Positions 25,425 to 36,283 of a stretch of 64,000 nucleotides of DNA are shown here, piece by piece (position 1 is the stretch's first letter; every line of letters begins with the position of its first letter). This DNA is from Nitrospirota bacterium. GTDB lineage: Bacteria; Nitrospirota; Thermodesulfovibrionia; UBA6902. Where the stretch lies: assembly GCA_016207885.1 (NCBI GenBank), contig JACQZE010000006.1:1-64000 (forward strand), given 5' to 3'. Below the pieces are notes generated by a model, which saw only the letters and a list, made by a program, of their open reading frames with translations, was not told the origin of the DNA and did no database searches. The position numbers and the translations under genes are program-made.

Positions 25425-25984
25425 TATTTCACCCTTTCGATATATTCGGATGTCCTTGTGTCCACCCTTATAACATCGCCTTCATTAATATGGAACGGGA
25501 CCTTTACAACAGCCCCTGTCTCAAGCACCGCGGGCTTGCTCCCTCCGCTTGCCGTGTCGCCTTTAAATCCGGGGTCGGTCTTCTCTATCTTCAGCTCGAC
25601 AAATAACGGGATATCAACCGTGAGAGGCTCGTTTTTATAATAAAGTATCTTGACGGTCATATTCTCTTTAATGAACTTAAGCGCGTCCCCAAGCTGCTCC
25701 GGGGTAAGAGGAAACTGCTCATAACTTTCAGTATCCATAAAGTAGCACAGATCATCCTGCTTATAAAGATACTGCATAGACTTCTCCTCGAGATTCGGTG
25801 TTTCAACCTTCTCCCCGCCCTTGAAGGATTCCTCAAATATGCTGCCGGTCTTGAGGTTCCTGACCTTTGTCTTGACGATAGCGCCGCCTCTTCCCATCTT
25901 TATATGCTGAAATTCTACTATCTCATGCGGAGCCCCTTTTATCTCTATCCTGGCTCCTTTTCTAAACTCGCTTGTAGTTATCAA
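25424..25984 (-). CDS. efp: Elongation factor P
   Basis: A 186-residue, three-domain translation factor relieving stalling at polyproline. The KOW-like domain I has HIKMGRGGAIVKTKVRN; the residue at the loop tip is Arg32, the position modified in Arg-type EF-Ps, rather than Lys. C-terminal OB domains contain LPLFVELKIEKTDPGFKGDT-like family sequence and INEGDVIRVDTRTSEYIERV. No earP, epmA or epmB gene is seen in the window. Four bases separate it from the Xaa-Pro peptidase gene upstream. Confidence 0.95.
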   Translation of the reverse strand: MITTSEFRKGARIEIKGAPHEIVEFQHIKMGRGGAIVKTKVRNLKTGSIFEESFKGGEKVETPNLEEKSMQYLYKQDDLCYFMDTESYEQFPLTPEQLGDALKFIKENMTVKILYYKNEPLTVDIPLFVELKIEKTDPGFKGDTASGGSKPAVLETGAVVKVPFHINEGDVIRVDTRTSEYIERVK

Positions 25985-25988
25985 TTCT

Positions 25989-27056
25989 TCACCCCTGTAT
26001 TATTCTTAATTTCTTCGGCAGCCCGGTCAATACCTCAGCGCCGCTCTTTGTCACAACAACCATATCCTCGATCCTGGCCCCGCCGAAGTCCGGGATATAT
26101 ATCCCCGGTTCCACAGTAAATACCATACCATTTTCCACGGCATCTTTGCTCCGCCATGATACTACAGGTTTTTCATGAATTGCAAGACCTACGCCGTGCC
26201 CTGTTGCATGGCCGAAGAAATCATCAAGGTCTTCCAGTTTGATATAGTCCCGGGCTGCCGCGTCAACGGCAGACGCCATAACTCCCGGCCCTACAGCCTT
26301 GATAGCCCTCATCTGCGCCTCTAACACGACAGAGTATACAAATTTCTGGTTATTAATATTCCTGCCGTTGAGCAATACCGTCCTTGATATGTCGGAAAAA
26401 TACCCTTCGCATTCACCGCCCCAGTCAAATACGACCAGATCACCGGCTTTGAGCTTTCTGTTGGTCGGCCTGGCATGAGGAAGCGCAGAGATCGGCCCGG
26501 ATGCAACTATCGCCCCGAATGGAAGTTTTTCGCAGCCTTCCTCCCTCAGATAACCCTCAAGACGCAGCGCAAGCCCTCTCTCGTTTTCCCCCGTCTTAAT
26601 ATGGGGCAAAAGCCTTTTAAATGCCTTTTCAGCCCTTTTTACAGCTATCCTGATGTTGGACAACTCATTATCGGATTTAATGATCCTGAGCGATTCTACG
26701 GCATCACTAAGCGGCTTAAGCTTTATTTTGTTCTTTAAAAGTTTTTTATAAAAAGAATACTTCAGGTCATCCGCCTCAAAACCGAGGGTATTTATCCCGA
26801 ACTTCTCACAAAGGGCTTTGATCTCTTTTGGCCTTTCGCTATTTTCAATTATTATCCTGAAACCTCTAACCTCTTTTGCAGCCTGCTCTTTATAGCGGAA
26901 GTCGGTTATGAAGAGTGAATACTTTTGTGTCAGGATAATGAACGCGGATGAGCCGGAGAAACCTGAAAGGTATCTAATATTGACGAGGTTGGTAATGAGC
27001 ATCCCGTCAACACAAAGTTCAGGGATAAGTTTTTTAAGAGCTGCCTTTTTTTGCAT
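25989..27056 (-). CDS. pepP: M24 family Xaa-Pro peptidase
   Basis: A 355-residue pita-bread-fold metallopeptidase. An N-terminal creatinase-like domain ([20 protein letters not shown]) precedes the catalytic domain with metal ligands in [19 protein letters not shown] (two Asp), [13 protein letters not shown] (His) and [20 protein letters not shown] (two Glu). Cleaves N-terminal residues before proline. Located between aroQ and efp, an arrangement seen in many bacteria. Overlaps aroQ by 23 bp. Confidence 0.93.
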   Translation of the reverse strand: MQKKAALKKLIPELCVDGMLITNLVNIRYLSGFSGSSAFIILTQKYSLFITDFRYKEQAAKEVRGFRIIIENSERPKEIKALCEKFGINTLGFEADDLKYSFYKKLLKNKIKLKPLSDAVESLRIIKSDNELSNIRIAVKRAEKAFKRLLPHIKTGENERGLALRLEGYLREEGCEKLPFGAIVASGPISALPHARPTNRKLKAGDLVVFDWGGECEGYFSDISRTVLLNGRNINNQKFVYSVVLEAQMRAIKAVGPGVMASAVDAAARDYIKLEDLDDFFGHATGHGVGLAIHEKPVVSWRSKDAVENGMVFTVEPGIYIPDFGGARIEDMVVVTKSGAEVLTGLPKKLRIIQG

Positions 27057-27480
27057 TTATAATTGATACCGCAGCCCTTAAAGCAAGAAGGTAACTGTTA
27101 AATCCAAAACCCGAGATCTGGCCGCATGCAACAGGGGCTATCAGCGATTTCTGCCTGAACTCCTCACGGCTGTGGATGTTGGAGAGATGCAGCTCTATCG
27201 CAGGCACATTCACTGCTGCAATGGCATCCCGTATGGCAACGCTTGTGTGAGTGTATGCGGCAGGATTTATGATGATCGCTCCGAACTCTTTTGCGCCCTG
27301 GATAATATCAACGATCTCTCCCTCATGGTTGGACTGTCTGATAGATATCTCCACGCCGAGCTCAGCAGCAAGCGCTCTAAGCATTTCATCTATATCATGA
27401 AGCGTCTTTGTGCCGTATATCTCTGATTCACGCTGGCCGAGAAGATTAAGATTCGGGCCGTGTATCACTAAAACCTTCAT
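27034..27480 (-). CDS. aroQ: Type II 3-dehydroquinate dehydratase
   Basis: A 148-residue dehydroquinase, shikimate pathway step 3. Start at 27480 is chosen because GGGAG lies 5 bp upstream and the product begins [17 protein letters not shown]; an upstream start at 27492 adds four residues. Motifs: active-site Tyr in [22 protein letters not shown], and the catalytic His loop [18 protein letters not shown] overlap with coaBC. Confidence 0.95.
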   Translation of the reverse strand: MKVLVIHGPNLNLLGQRESEIYGTKTLHDIDEMLRALAAELGVEISIRQSNHEGEIVDIIQGAKEFGAIIINPAAYTHTSVAIRDAIAAVNVPAIELHLSNIHSREEFRQKSLIAPVACGQISGFGFNSYLLALRAAVSIINAKKGSS

Positions 27481-28652
27481 GTTGTCTCCCATAACTCCAT
27501 CATCCTGTTAAGTATTATATCAGCTATACCGCTCTTCATCATCTTCGGATAGTCTGCCGCATTGCCGTTTCTGTCTATTATCGTAACAATATTGGTATCA
27601 ACATTAAAACCCGCGTCTTTCTTTGTGATGTCATTAAGGACGATCATATCAAGGTTTTTCTCTTTCAGCTTCTTTTTTGCGCTGGCTATGTCTTTACTGC
27701 TTTCTGCCGCAAAACCGACCAGCATCCGCCCGCCCTTCTTCTTTCCAAGCTCCTTAAGTATATCCGGTGACTGCTTTAATTTCAGAGATGCAAGTCCGCC
27801 TTTTTTAATCTTGCTGCCGCTCGCTGCATAAGGAGTGAAGTCAGAAACAGCCGCGGTCATTATTAGAGCATTACAGGAACGGAACTTTTTATCGACTGCA
27901 TCCTTCATATCAGAAGCGCTCTCTACCTTATAAAAAGATACACCGGCCGGAGGCTTGAGCGCTGAGGGGCCGCTGACAAGAGCCACATCCGCGCCGCGCC
28001 TTGCTGCTGCGCGCGCTATCTCATAGCCCATCTTGCCGGAAGATCTGTTGGATATGAATCTTACCGGGTCTATAGATTCTATAGTAGGCCCGGCTGTAAC
28101 AACTATCTTCCGGCCTTTCAGATCCTTGGGAGATAGTTCATTCAGAGCGGCTTCCACTATATCTTCGGGATCAGACATTCTGCCCACGCCGGTGTCGCCG
28201 CAAGCAAGAGATCCTGATTCAGGCCCGATAAATTTCACCCCGAGGCCGGAAAGATATTTTATGTTCTTTTTTACAATAGGGTTGTTGTACATCTTTGAGT
28301 TCATGGCAGGAGCGATGAGAAGAGGCCCGTCATAGGCAAGCAGTATGGTGGTCAGCATATCATCTGCTATGCCGGCAGCGTATTTACCTATTATGTTTGC
28401 GGTAGCAGGCGCGATAAGGATCAGGTCAGTATTTTCCGGCAGGCTTATATGGCTCAGCGGCTCAGCGAAAAGGCCGGAAAATACCTTGTTGCCTGTTACC
28501 GCCTCAAATGTAAGTGGAGTGATAAAACGCTCAGATGCCCCGGTCATTACAACACTGACCGATGCGCCGGATTCTGTCAGGCGCCTTGCTATGCCGACAG
28601 ATTTATATGCGGCGATACTGCCTGTGACGCAAAGGAGTATATTCTTCCCCAT
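27477..28652 (-). CDS. coaBC: Bifunctional phosphopantothenoylcysteine decarboxylase/synthetase
   Basis: A 391-residue fusion for coenzyme A synthesis. The N-terminal CoaC flavoprotein has [20 protein letters not shown], the [11 protein letters not shown] motif and the CGDTGVGRM loop with the catalytic Cys. The C-terminal CoaB domain has [30 protein letters not shown] and the late [15 protein letters not shown]. Overlaps rpoZ by one base and aroQ by four. Confidence 0.95.
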   Translation of the reverse strand: MGKNILLCVTGSIAAYKSVGIARRLTESGASVSVVMTGASERFITPLTFEAVTGNKVFSGLFAEPLSHISLPENTDLILIAPATANIIGKYAAGIADDMLTTILLAYDGPLLIAPAMNSKMYNNPIVKKNIKYLSGLGVKFIGPESGSLACGDTGVGRMSDPEDIVEAALNELSPKDLKGRKIVVTAGPTIESIDPVRFISNRSSGKMGYEIARAAARRGADVALVSGPSALKPPAGVSFYKVESASDMKDAVDKKFRSCNALIMTAAVSDFTPYAASGSKIKKGGLASLKLKQSPDILKELGKKKGGRMLVGFAAESSKDIASAKKKLKEKNLDMIVLNDITKKDAGFNVDTNIVTIIDRNGNAADYPKMMKSGIADIILNRMMELWETT

Positions 28653-29047
28653 CAGTCACTATTCTTGCCGTCTCCGAAGATCTCTTCAATGACCTTTTTA
28701 CTGTCCCTCTCGCCTTTTTCCGTAAGATAGACCTTAAGGTCTTTCTCGAGCTCGGTAAGGTCTTCAGGGAACTTCTCTGTCTCTCTGGATTCCTCAACAG
28801 CGCGCTTCTGCTCAAGTTTCTTTGCTTTTTCCTTTGCCTCTGCCGCTTCCTTGCCGACAAGGACATCAAGATTGCCGGTAGTTATTTCTTCAATGGCGAT
28901 AGTCGTTACCTTCTGCGATGAGGTGTATATTTCGTGCGGCACCCCTTTTGCAAGTTCCTTGGCCCTGAGAACCGCGGCAGCGACCAGCCTGTAATTCCCT
29001 TCTATCCTGGTTTTATCAACATCAATCGGTAATGAAATTATGTCCAT
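28652..29047 (-). CDS. rpoZ: RNA polymerase omega subunit
   Basis: A 131-residue omega-type subunit. Residues about 10-75 match the omega fold (IEGNYRLVAAAVLRAKELAKGV, then TTIAIEEITTGNL). The remaining 55 residues are a charged Glu/Lys-rich extension longer than in E. coli (91 residues). AGAGGAG precedes the ATG. Located between gmk and coaBC, the conserved gmk-rpoZ-coaBC order that supports the identification. Confidence 0.85.
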   Translation of the reverse strand: MDIISLPIDVDKTRIEGNYRLVAAAVLRAKELAKGVPHEIYTSSQKVTTIAIEEITTGNLDVLVGKEAAEAKEKAKKLEQKRAVEESRETEKFPEDLTELEKDLKVYLTEKGERDSKKVIEEIFGDGKNSD

Positions 29048-29076
29048 TATTCTCCTCTTTCTATAACTGCAGATAT

Positions 29077-29712
29077 TTATTTTGTGATCTTATTTATTCT
29101 TCCGAGGTCAGCCCTCTTAATTCTTAATCTCGATGAAACAATAATGCTCTCAAGTTCTTTTAAAGCATCTGCGAGCTTGTCGTTAATAATAATGTAATCA
29201 TACTTATTGTAGCTTGCCATCTCATCTATCGCCCTTTCAAGGCGTTTTTTTATCTCTTCCCTGGAGTCTGACTTCCGCCCGCTCAGCCTCTCTTTAAGGG
29301 CCTTGCCGCTTGGAGGCAGAATGAATATATAATAAGCATCCCGGAACCTGCGCCTCATCTGGGCAGCGCCCTGGATATCAATGTCAAGTATTATATCATA
29401 CCCTTTATTATTTGACTCTTCCAGCTTTTTGATAGCGGTTCCGTAGAGGTTCCCATGAACCATCGCCCACTCGGCAAACTCATTGTTCTCTATCATCTTC
29501 ATAAACCTCTTTTTCGTCACAAAATGATAATGAACCTTATCGACCTCCCCCCTTCTTGGAGGCCTGGTTGTATATGACACTGAATGCCTGAGATTCGGGA
29601 GTTTCCTCAGAAGTTCATGGCAAAGGGTGGTCTTGCCGGCTCCGGACGGAGCTGACACAATAAAAATATCCCCTTTTTTTTCAGATGCCGCTGTTTCTCT
29701 GCTCATATCCAT
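29077..29712 (-). CDS. gmk: Guanylate kinase
   Basis: About 211 residues. Converts GMP to GDP. P-loop APSGAGKTTL, the GMP-binding VSYTTRPPRRGEVDKVHYHFV, and the lid region RLSGRKSDSREEIKKRLERA. The start is uncertain: a TTG at 29718, ATG at 29712 and ATG at 29706 are in frame and none has a clear Shine-Dalgarno; 29712 is used here. It follows the yicC stop directly. Confidence 0.95.
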   Translation of the reverse strand: MDMSRETAASEKKGDIFIVSAPSGAGKTTLCHELLRKLPNLRHSVSYTTRPPRRGEVDKVHYHFVTKKRFMKMIENNEFAEWAMVHGNLYGTAIKKLEESNNKGYDIILDIDIQGAAQMRRRFRDAYYIFILPPSGKALKERLSGRKSDSREEIKKRLERAIDEMASYNKYDYIIINDKLADALKELESIIVSSRLRIKRADLGRINKITK

Positions 29713-29718
29713 GATCAA

Positions 29719-30570
29719 TTACTGTAAATTTTGCACCTGTTCCCTGATCTTTTCAAGTTCGTCCTTCATCTCTACAACAGAGACTGTGATCTCTATATCA
29801 GCGCTCTTGGAGCCTATGGTGTTGACCTCTCTCCGGAGCTCCTGAATAACAAAATCAAGTTTTTTCCCGACCGTGTCCCCTGACCTGATTATATCCTTCA
29901 TATAATTAAGATGGCTTTTTATCCTGACCGCTTCTTCGGTAATATCTGATCTCTCTGTCAGAATGGCTGCCTCCTGAATCAGGCGCGCCTCATCGATCTG
30001 GGTATCCTTCATGATATCTTTTAATCTGTCACGAAGGCTGCTTACGGCAGTTGATGTGATCTTCTTTCTCCTGCTCTCGATCTTCAGCAGGTATTTATTT
30101 ATTGCCAGCGCCCTCTTATTAATATCAGCCACAAGGGCCTTCCCTTCCTTGCATCTGGAGACCTTCAGCTTCTTCAGCGCTGAATTCAGCGCTGAATTAA
30201 AATCAGAAACATTCAGATCAGGATCATCAGACGAAAAAACATCTCTTAACGATGCGAAAAAACTCAATCCGAGATCATCCTTAAGCTTTAATTCTTTCTT
30301 TAATGAGAGCAGGGCTTTTTGATACTCCTGCGCCAACCTGGTATTGACATGTATCTTCTTCTCATTGCCGGAACGCCTTGAAACATGAATATCAACGCGG
30401 CCTCTGCTGAAACTGTCCTTGGCAAGTTTCCTTATATCAGGGTCAAGGCGGTAAAGATATGAAGGGGCGTTAAAATGAATATCAAGGTTCTTATGATTAA
30501 CTGAACGCACTTCAACGCTGAAATCACCCTTTTCAGCGCTGCCGAAACCTGTCATTGATTCTATCTGCAT
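29719..30570 (-). CDS. yicC: YicC/YloC family endoribonuclease
   Basis: A 283-residue protein of the YicC family. It opens with IESMTGFGSAEKGDFSVEVRSVNHKNLDIHF and ends with the conserved GKKLDFVIQELRREVNTIGSKSADIEI. Members act as ribonucleases affecting RNA turnover. Position upstream of gmk-rpoZ is the common arrangement. It is the first gene of the run extending to cvpA; a 104-bp AT-rich gap separates it from clpC. Confidence 0.93.
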   Translation of the reverse strand: MQIESMTGFGSAEKGDFSVEVRSVNHKNLDIHFNAPSYLYRLDPDIRKLAKDSFSRGRVDIHVSRRSGNEKKIHVNTRLAQEYQKALLSLKKELKLKDDLGLSFFASLRDVFSSDDPDLNVSDFNSALNSALKKLKVSRCKEGKALVADINKRALAINKYLLKIESRRKKITSTAVSSLRDRLKDIMKDTQIDEARLIQEAAILTERSDITEEAVRIKSHLNYMKDIIRSGDTVGKKLDFVIQELRREVNTIGSKSADIEITVSVVEMKDELEKIREQVQNLQ

Positions 30571-30674
30571 TGGACCTCTCTGTCTTTAATAAAAGAATAT
30601 AAAATAAAAAATATAATTACCTATGAAGATGCTGACACAAAAAGATTTTTATCAGGAAAGGGCATCGGGAACAA

Positions 30675-33113
30675 TTAGCTGGATACAAGCGCTTCAAGGC
30701 CGCTCTCAATAAAAACAGGCCTGCCGTCTTCAATAATAACCCTGATATTCTTCAATTCCCTGAATCTTCCCCTGAGTATCTCTTCTGACAGGGGGTCTTC
30801 TATATACTTCTGGATCGCCCTTCTCATAGGCCTTGCGCCGTAAGCTGTTTGATAATTATTGTCGATCAGCCACTCTATGGTATCATCGCTCAGTTCTACC
30901 GTGATGTCCTGCTCAATAAGCTGCTTATTGAGTTCTATCATCAGAAGGTCAACGATCTTTACAAGATGTGATTTCTCAAGCTGATGAAAGACCACAATAT
31001 CATCAATGCGGTTCAGGAACTCCGGATTGAATTTTTGTTTAAGCTCGCTGAGAACCCTGTCTTTGATCTCTTTGTATTTATCTTCTGGAGCAGCGTTCTG
31101 AAAACCGAGCGGCGTCATATTATCGGTGAACCTGGTGCCTACATTTGATGTCATTATTATTATCGTGTGCTTGAAATCAACTTTCCTCCCGAGATTATCA
31201 GTAAGCACACCTTCGTCAAGCACCTGCAAAAGCACATTAAAGACATCAGGATGAGCCTTCTCGATCTCGTCAAAGAGGATTACTGAATAGGGCCTCCTCC
31301 TTACAGTCTCTGTAAGCTGGCCGCTCTCCTCATAACCTACATATCCGGGAGGCGCGCCTGTCAGCCTGGAGACATTGAACTTCTCCATATATTCAGACAT
31401 ATCAACTTTTATCAGCGCATTCTCATCATTAAAAAGGAATTTCGCCAAAGACTTGGCAAGCTCTGTCTTTCCCACTCCTGTAGGGCCGAGGAAGAAGAAG
31501 GAACCTATTGGACGCTTCCTTGCCTTCAACCCCGCGCGTGAGCGCCTTATCGCCTTTGAAATAACATTAACGGCATCATCCTGCGCGACTATGCTTCTAT
31601 GAAGCTCTTCCTCCATGCGGAGAAGCTTCTCAGACTCATTCTCTTCAAGCCTGTAAAGCGGGATGCCTGTGATCTTTGATACCGTGTATGCTATATCATC
31701 CTCATATACGACAGGGGTCTCATTTTGCTGGTTCTCACGCCATTTTTCAAGAAGGCTGTCATAGAGTTCCCTTATCCTGTCTTCCTCTTTCTTGGCAGCG
31801 GCACCCTTTTCAAAATCGTGGATCTTAATATACAGGCCTTTTTCTTTATTGACTTTTTTAAGCTCAGATTCAAGTTCCCTGAGCTCCGGAGACATCATGA
31901 ACATCTTCAGTTTCATCCTTGCGCCTGTCTCGTCAAGTACATCCACAGCCTTATCAGGAAGCGATCTGGCGGTAATATATCTGTCTGAAAGGTTGACACA
32001 TGCCTTGATGGCCTCATCACTTATTTTAATTTTGTGATGCAATTCATAGTTACTCTTCAGGCCGTTAAGCATGTCAATTGTTTCCTCAACAGAAGGAGGC
32101 TGAACGAATATCGGCTGGAAACGCCGCTCAAAGGCGCCGTCCTTTTCAATATATTTCCTGTACTCATCAGATGTCGTGGCGCCGATGCACTGGATCTCGC
32201 CGTTTGACAGAGCCGGTTTAAGCATATTAGACGCGTCGACAGAACCTTCTGCTGCGCCTGCACCAACGAGGGTATGAAGTTCATCGATGAAGAGTATTAT
32301 ATTGTCGGATTGGGTTATCTCCTTCATCAGAAGCTTCAGCCTCTCCTCAAACTGTCCCCTGTACTTGGTGCCTGCTATCAGAGCGCCGAGATCAAGGCTT
32401 ACTATCCTCTTGTTATAAAGGTTCTCAGGAACGTCTTTGTTGATTATCCTTTGGGCAAGCCCCTCAACAATAGCGGTCTTTCCAACTCCGGGATCTCCTA
32501 TAATGACAGGGTTGTTTTTGAGCCTCCGCCCCAATATCTGAAGCACCCTCTCTATCTCATTGGTTCTGCCGATAACCGGATCAAGCTTGCCCCTTCTTGC
32601 GAGCTGGGTCATATCCCTTCCGAATTCATCAAGTGCGGGTGTCTTGCTCTTCTTGTCCTTGACAGCCTGCTGCACTCCGCGTATTGACAGGTTAATGGCC
32701 AACTGGCGGGCTGCGAGAAGGTTAGCGCCCAGGCTTCTGAGTATCTTCCCCGCGATGCCCTCATCTTCCCTGATAAGGCCTGTCAAAAGATGTTCGCTTC
32801 CGATATAACTGTGGCCCAGAAGACGGGCTTCTTCTACCGCAAGTTCGAGCACCTTTTTAGCTCGTGGCGTAAAGGGTATATCACCAAAGGCGAGGACACT
32901 GGAGCTTGCGGGAAGGTTACGCTCAACTTCGATCCGCAGTTCGCCCACAGAAATTCCCATCTTCTTGAGGATAATTAAAGGGAGCCCGTCCTCATCTTTG
33001 AGAAGGCCCAAGAGAAGGTGCTCGGTACCGAGGTAGTCGTTTTGACGTTTCTCAGCCTCGTCCCGGGCATTGATAATGACCTTTCTGCCTTTTTCCGTGA
33101 ACTTTTCAAACAT
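30675..33113 (-). CDS. clpC: ATP-dependent Clp protease ATPase ClpC
   Basis: An 812-residue AAA+ unfoldase. Two N-terminal Clp repeats (residues 1-145), first AAA domain with Walker [14 protein letters not shown], a coiled-coil middle domain ([19 protein letters not shown] onward) of ClpC type, and second AAA domain with [13 protein letters not shown], then the C-terminal [24 protein letters not shown]. Works with ClpP (not in window) in regulated proteolysis. A sigma-70-like promoter lies just upstream. Confidence 0.95.
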   Translation of the reverse strand: MFEKFTEKGRKVIINARDEAEKRQNDYLGTEHLLLGLLKDEDGLPLIILKKMGISVGELRIEVERNLPASSSVLAFGDIPFTPRAKKVLELAVEEARLLGHSYIGSEHLLTGLIREDEGIAGKILRSLGANLLAARQLAINLSIRGVQQAVKDKKSKTPALDEFGRDMTQLARRGKLDPVIGRTNEIERVLQILGRRLKNNPVIIGDPGVGKTAIVEGLAQRIINKDVPENLYNKRIVSLDLGALIAGTKYRGQFEERLKLLMKEITQSDNIILFIDELHTLVGAGAAEGSVDASNMLKPALSNGEIQCIGATTSDEYRKYIEKDGAFERRFQPIFVQPPSVEETIDMLNGLKSNYELHHKIKISDEAIKACVNLSDRYITARSLPDKAVDVLDETGARMKLKMFMMSPELRELESELKKVNKEKGLYIKIHDFEKGAAAKKEEDRIRELYDSLLEKWRENQQNETPVVYEDDIAYTVSKITGIPLYRLEENESEKLLRMEEELHRSIVAQDDAVNVISKAIRRSRAGLKARKRPIGSFFFLGPTGVGKTELAKSLAKFLFNDENALIKVDMSEYMEKFNVSRLTGAPPGYVGYEESGQLTETVRRRPYSVILFDEIEKAHPDVFNVLLQVLDEGVLTDNLGRKVDFKHTIIIMTSNVGTRFTDNMTPLGFQNAAPEDKYKEIKDRVLSELKQKFNPEFLNRIDDIVVFHQLEKSHLVKIVDLLMIELNKQLIEQDITVELSDDTIEWLIDNNYQTAYGARPMRRAIQKYIEDPLSEEILRGRFRELKNIRVIIEDGRPVFIESGLEALVSS

Positions 33114-33128
33114 ATATTACCTGTATAA

Positions 33129-33158
33129 ATAATATCTTTATATGATTTTCATTGTCAA
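33129..33158 (-). promoter_or_regulatory. Candidate sigma-70 promoter of clpC
   Basis: On the minus strand TTGACA (33153-33158) and TATTAT (33129-33134) are separated by 18 bp, with the -10 about 15 bp before the clpC ATG, leaving a very short leader. Match to consensus is 6/6 and 5/6. No CtsR- or CIRCE-like repeat was seen. Confidence 0.5.
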
Positions 33159-33219
33159 GGAAGACAGCATTAAATGATCAACAGCGGATAAGGCAGCGGT
33201 GATACGGGGACAGAAAAGC

Positions 33220-33675
33220 TTATTTATGAAAATAAAGATCCTTTATCTCTTCCATGAACTCTTTTATATCTTTGAACTGGCGGTAGACCGATGCAAACCG
33301 CACATAAGCCACCTCATCTATATCTTTAAGCCCAGACATTATCTCTTCTCCGATGAGGGAACTCGGTATCTCCTTCTCGCCGAGCGCCTGGAGTTTCTTT
33401 TCGATCCTTGCTGTAAGGGCTTCCCATTTCTCGACGCTGACAGGCCTCTTCTCGCAGGCCTTTTCAAGGCCGTGTATGATCTTCTGCCTGTCAAAGGCCT
33501 CGCGCCTGCCGTCTTTCTTGACCACAAGCGGAAGTATCTCCTCTATGCGCTCATAACTCGTAAAACGGCTTGCGCACTTCAGGCATTCCCGCCTGCGCCT
33601 TATGACATCGGCCTCTTTGCTTGAACGGGAGTCGATAACCTTGTCTTCGACAAAACCACAGAAAGGGCACTTCAT
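33220..33675 (-). CDS. nrdR: Transcriptional repressor NrdR
   Basis: A 151-residue regulator of ribonucleotide reductase genes. Zinc ribbon [15 protein letters not shown]...[18 protein letters not shown], followed by an ATP-cone ([31 protein letters not shown]). Length matches the family. It lies between glyA and clpC with a 32-bp gap to glyA, so it may be cotranscribed with rpiB-glyA as is common. Confidence 0.95.
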   Translation of the reverse strand: MKCPFCGFVEDKVIDSRSSKEADVIRRRRECLKCASRFTSYERIEEILPLVVKKDGRREAFDRQKIIHGLEKACEKRPVSVEKWEALTARIEKKLQALGEKEIPSSLIGEEIMSGLKDIDEVAYVRFASVYRQFKDIKEFMEEIKDLYFHK

Positions 33676-33707
33676 AATTAGTTAGTAAAGCGATCAGAGT
33701 TAAATGG

Positions 33708-34967
33708 TTAAACCTTCAGGTCGCTGTACGCAGGAAACTTCCTGCATAAAGCCTTGACCTTATCTCTGACACGCCTGATATTATCTTTGTCATTTGGTGC
33801 CTGCAGCACTGAGTCTATCAGGCCTGCGATAATTATCATCTCAGGCTCTTTCATGCCGCGGGTGGTCACCGTAGGAGTCCCGATCCTGATACCGCTTGTT
33901 ATTGCAGGCGGAAGCTTGTCATGAGGGATAGCATTTTTATTAAGAGTGATACCTGCAAGGTCAAGCGCTGTCTCCGCATCTTTGCCTGATATCTTCTTGT
34001 TGGTAAGGTCAATAAGCATAAGGTGCGTATCTGTCCCGCCTGATATTATCTTGAAGCCTCTCTCTATCAGGGCTCCGCTTAACTCTTTTGCATTCTTGAC
34101 TATCTGTATCTGATAGTGCTTGAAGCCCGGAGATAACGCCTCTTTTAAAGCAACCGCCTTAGCGGCAATGACATGCATCAACGGGCCGCCCTGAATGCCA
34201 GGGAATACCATCTTGTCTATCTGCTTGGCGTACTGCTCTTTGCACATGATCAGCCCGCCTCTCGGCCCTCTAAGGGTTTTGTGCGTGGTAGACGTGACAA
34301 AGTCCGCGTAAGGAACGGGTGAAGGATGAACCCCTGCGGCAACAAGGCCGGAGATATGTGCTATATCAGCCATCAGATACGCCTTGCATTCTACGGCAAT
34401 TTTTGACAGCTTCTTAAAATCGATTATCCTTGAATACGCGCTGGCGCCTGCAACAATGATCTTCGGCTTGATCTTCTTCGCTATCTTTCTTACCTCATTG
34501 TAATTTATAGTCCCGGTCTTTTTGCCGACTCCGTAAGAAGATCCTTCATAAACGATCCCTGAAAAGTTTACATGTGAGCCGTGAGAGAGATGGCCGCCGT
34601 GGCTGAGGCTCATGCCAAGTATTTTATCTCCGGGCTTTAACATCGCGCAGTAGACAGCCATATTAGCCTGTGTGCCGGAATGAGGCTGAACATTGACATG
34701 CTCGGCGCCGAAGAGTTCCTTGGCCCTGTTAATGGCAAGTGTTTCAGCTATATCAACATATTCACATCCGCCGTAATACCGCCTGCCGGGATATCCCTCT
34801 GCATATTTATTTGTAAAGACTGTGCCCTGAGCCTCCATGACAGCCCTGCTGGCATAGTTCTCAGAGGCTATCAGTATAAGCTGCTCTTTCTCTCTCCTGA
34901 TCTCATTGACTATCGCGTCGTATATCTCGGGATCGGCCTTCTGCAATTCAGACATATTTAACGGCAT
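33708..34967 (-). CDS. glyA: Serine hydroxymethyltransferase
   Basis: A 419-residue PLP enzyme interconverting serine and glycine with tetrahydrofolate. Motifs: [35 protein letters not shown], the PLP-lysine segment [15 protein letters not shown], and [15 protein letters not shown]. Length and sequence are typical. Its start overlaps the rpiB stop by 10 bp. Confidence 0.97.
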   Translation of the reverse strand: MPLNMSELQKADPEIYDAIVNEIRREKEQLILIASENYASRAVMEAQGTVFTNKYAEGYPGRRYYGGCEYVDIAETLAINRAKELFGAEHVNVQPHSGTQANMAVYCAMLKPGDKILGMSLSHGGHLSHGSHVNFSGIVYEGSSYGVGKKTGTINYNEVRKIAKKIKPKIIVAGASAYSRIIDFKKLSKIAVECKAYLMADIAHISGLVAAGVHPSPVPYADFVTSTTHKTLRGPRGGLIMCKEQYAKQIDKMVFPGIQGGPLMHVIAAKAVALKEALSPGFKHYQIQIVKNAKELSGALIERGFKIISGGTDTHLMLIDLTNKKISGKDAETALDLAGITLNKNAIPHDKLPPAITSGIRIGTPTVTTRGMKEPEMIIIAGLIDSVLQAPNDKDNIRRVRDKVKALCRKFPAYSDLKV

Positions 34968-35413
34968 AGCAGTTTATCCTCTATCGCTTTTATTTTATCA
35001 AGCCTTCTCTGGTGGCGTCCGCCCTCAAAATCGGTCTGAAACCAGACCCTGACAATCTCAAATGCGGTCTTATTATCCAATGACCTTCCAGGAAGTATCA
35101 GCATGTTCGCGTCATTATGCAGCCTGCTCATCCTTGCAGAATCAACATCATGGCAGAGCGCAGCTCTTATGCCCGGGAATTTATTCGCCACGATCGACAT
35201 CCCGATACCTGTCCCGCAAATAAGTATCCCTCTTTCCGCCTTGCCGCTTGAGACCATCTCAGCAGCTTTAGCTCCGAAATCAGGATAATCAACTGACTCC
35301 TCATCTTTAGTGCCGACATCCTCACAGCTTAATTCAAGTTTATCAAGCGCAGGCAGCAGCGCGTCTTTCAATGTAACTCCGGCATGGTCACAGCCAATTG
35401 CAACGATCATCAT
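34958..35413 (-). CDS. rpiB: Ribose-5-phosphate isomerase B
   Basis: A 151-residue isomerase of the RpiB/LacAB type. [28 protein letters not shown], the active-site Cys in [17 protein letters not shown], and [18 protein letters not shown]. Interconverts ribulose-5-phosphate and ribose-5-phosphate. First gene of the rpiB-glyA(-nrdR) unit; the Met at position 2 is an equally plausible start. Confidence 0.95.
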   Translation of the reverse strand: MMIVAIGCDHAGVTLKDALLPALDKLELSCEDVGTKDEESVDYPDFGAKAAEMVSSGKAERGILICGTGIGMSIVANKFPGIRAALCHDVDSARMSRLHNDANMLILPGRSLDNKTAFEIVRVWFQTDFEGGRHQRRLDKIKAIEDKLLCR

Positions 35414-35536
35414 TCCCCCTTAAATAATATCTCTTGAAACACCGGCACGAACAACTCACTAATGGACAGGATTTAAAGTGTTTTTACAGACAAAATATAT
35501 TATCAGCATCATATATCTAAGTCAAGAAATCGATCT

Positions 35537-35595
35537 GTCATTCCAGCTTGTCTGGAATCAGTTTTAAGGCAAGATTCTGGACAAGCCAGAATGAC
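35537..35595. repeat. GTCATTCC-type inverted repeat (diverged copy)
   Basis: Arms 35537-35559 (GTCATTCCAGCTTGTCTGG...) and 35573-35595 (...GACAAGCCAGAATGAC) form an imperfect inverted repeat, the same family as 16610-16679. It lies in the 229-bp divergent gap between rpiB and coaE, in which I see nothing else. Confidence 0.85.
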
Positions 35596-35642
35596 ACTAA
35601 TAAGCGAATATGATTACACCCTAAATCTGCTATAATCCACTT

Positions 35643-36188
35643 ATGCCTACCATAGGACTGACAGGCGGATTCGGAACAGGCAAATCAACTGTGCTGAAGC
35701 ACTTCAAAAAGCTCGGCGCGCATACCGTTGACAGCGATAAACTTGTAGCTGATATTCTCAAACGTCCGGTTATCATTAATAAGCTTGCTAAAATACTTGG
35801 CAAAGAGATAACTCAAAAAAGAAACGGCAAACTTATCCTGATAAAAAGCCGTATTGCCAAGATCATCTTTGCTGACCCTGAAAAAAGAAAGGCAGTTGAA
35901 AAGATCATTCACCCTGAAGTGCTGAAAGAGATCAAGGCCATCACTAAGAAAATTTACAGTAAAGACAGAACAGCAACCATCGTCATTGAAGTCCCTCTGC
36001 TATTTGAGACCGGCTTTGATAAGTATTTTGACAAGACAGTTGTCGTGTACTGCAACAGAGAAATTGCAATTGAGAGGCTCATGGAGAAAGACTTTTCAAA
36101 AGAAGAAATCCTCAAACGCATCCGCGCACAGATGCCGCTCTCCAGAAAAAAGAAGTTGGCTGATTATTCGATTAATAACAATAGCTAA
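35643..36188 (+). CDS. coaE: Dephospho-CoA kinase, C-terminally short
   Basis: A 181-residue P-loop kinase for the last step of coenzyme A synthesis. GLTGGFGTGKSTVLKHFKKLGAHTVDSDKL, PEKRKAVEKIIHPEVLKEI, VIEVPLLFETGFDKYFDKTVVVYC and RIRAQMPLSRKKKLADYSINN are all present. The frame stops right after the ADYxIxN motif, so the final helix of about 15-20 residues in typical CoaE is missing. The core catalytic residues are intact, so activity is plausible. No continuation was seen in other frames. Confidence 0.9.
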   Translation: MPTIGLTGGFGTGKSTVLKHFKKLGAHTVDSDKLVADILKRPVIINKLAKILGKEITQKRNGKLILIKSRIAKIIFADPEKRKAVEKIIHPEVLKEIKAITKKIYSKDRTATIVIEVPLLFETGFDKYFDKTVVVYCNREIAIERLMEKDFSKEEILKRIRAQMPLSRKKKLADYSINNNS

Positions 36189-36220
36189 CCCCTCCCCTTT
36201 TCAGATTTACGTTTGAGCAT

Positions 36221-36265
36221 ACATCAATATTGATGTTGACATGGTTATAAACTTTACGCTATAAT
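36221..36265 (+). promoter_or_regulatory. Strong promoter with palindromic operator upstream of the HTH gene
   Basis: TTGACA (36236-36241) and TATAAT (36260-36265) are separated by 18 bp, a full consensus pair. The perfect 16-bp palindrome ACATCAATATTGATGT (36221-36236) touches the -35 box and is a likely binding site for the HTH protein encoded just downstream. The -10 position means translation starts at 36284, not at 36269. Confidence 0.72.
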
Positions 36266-36283
36266 TTTATGAGAGCGCATCAT

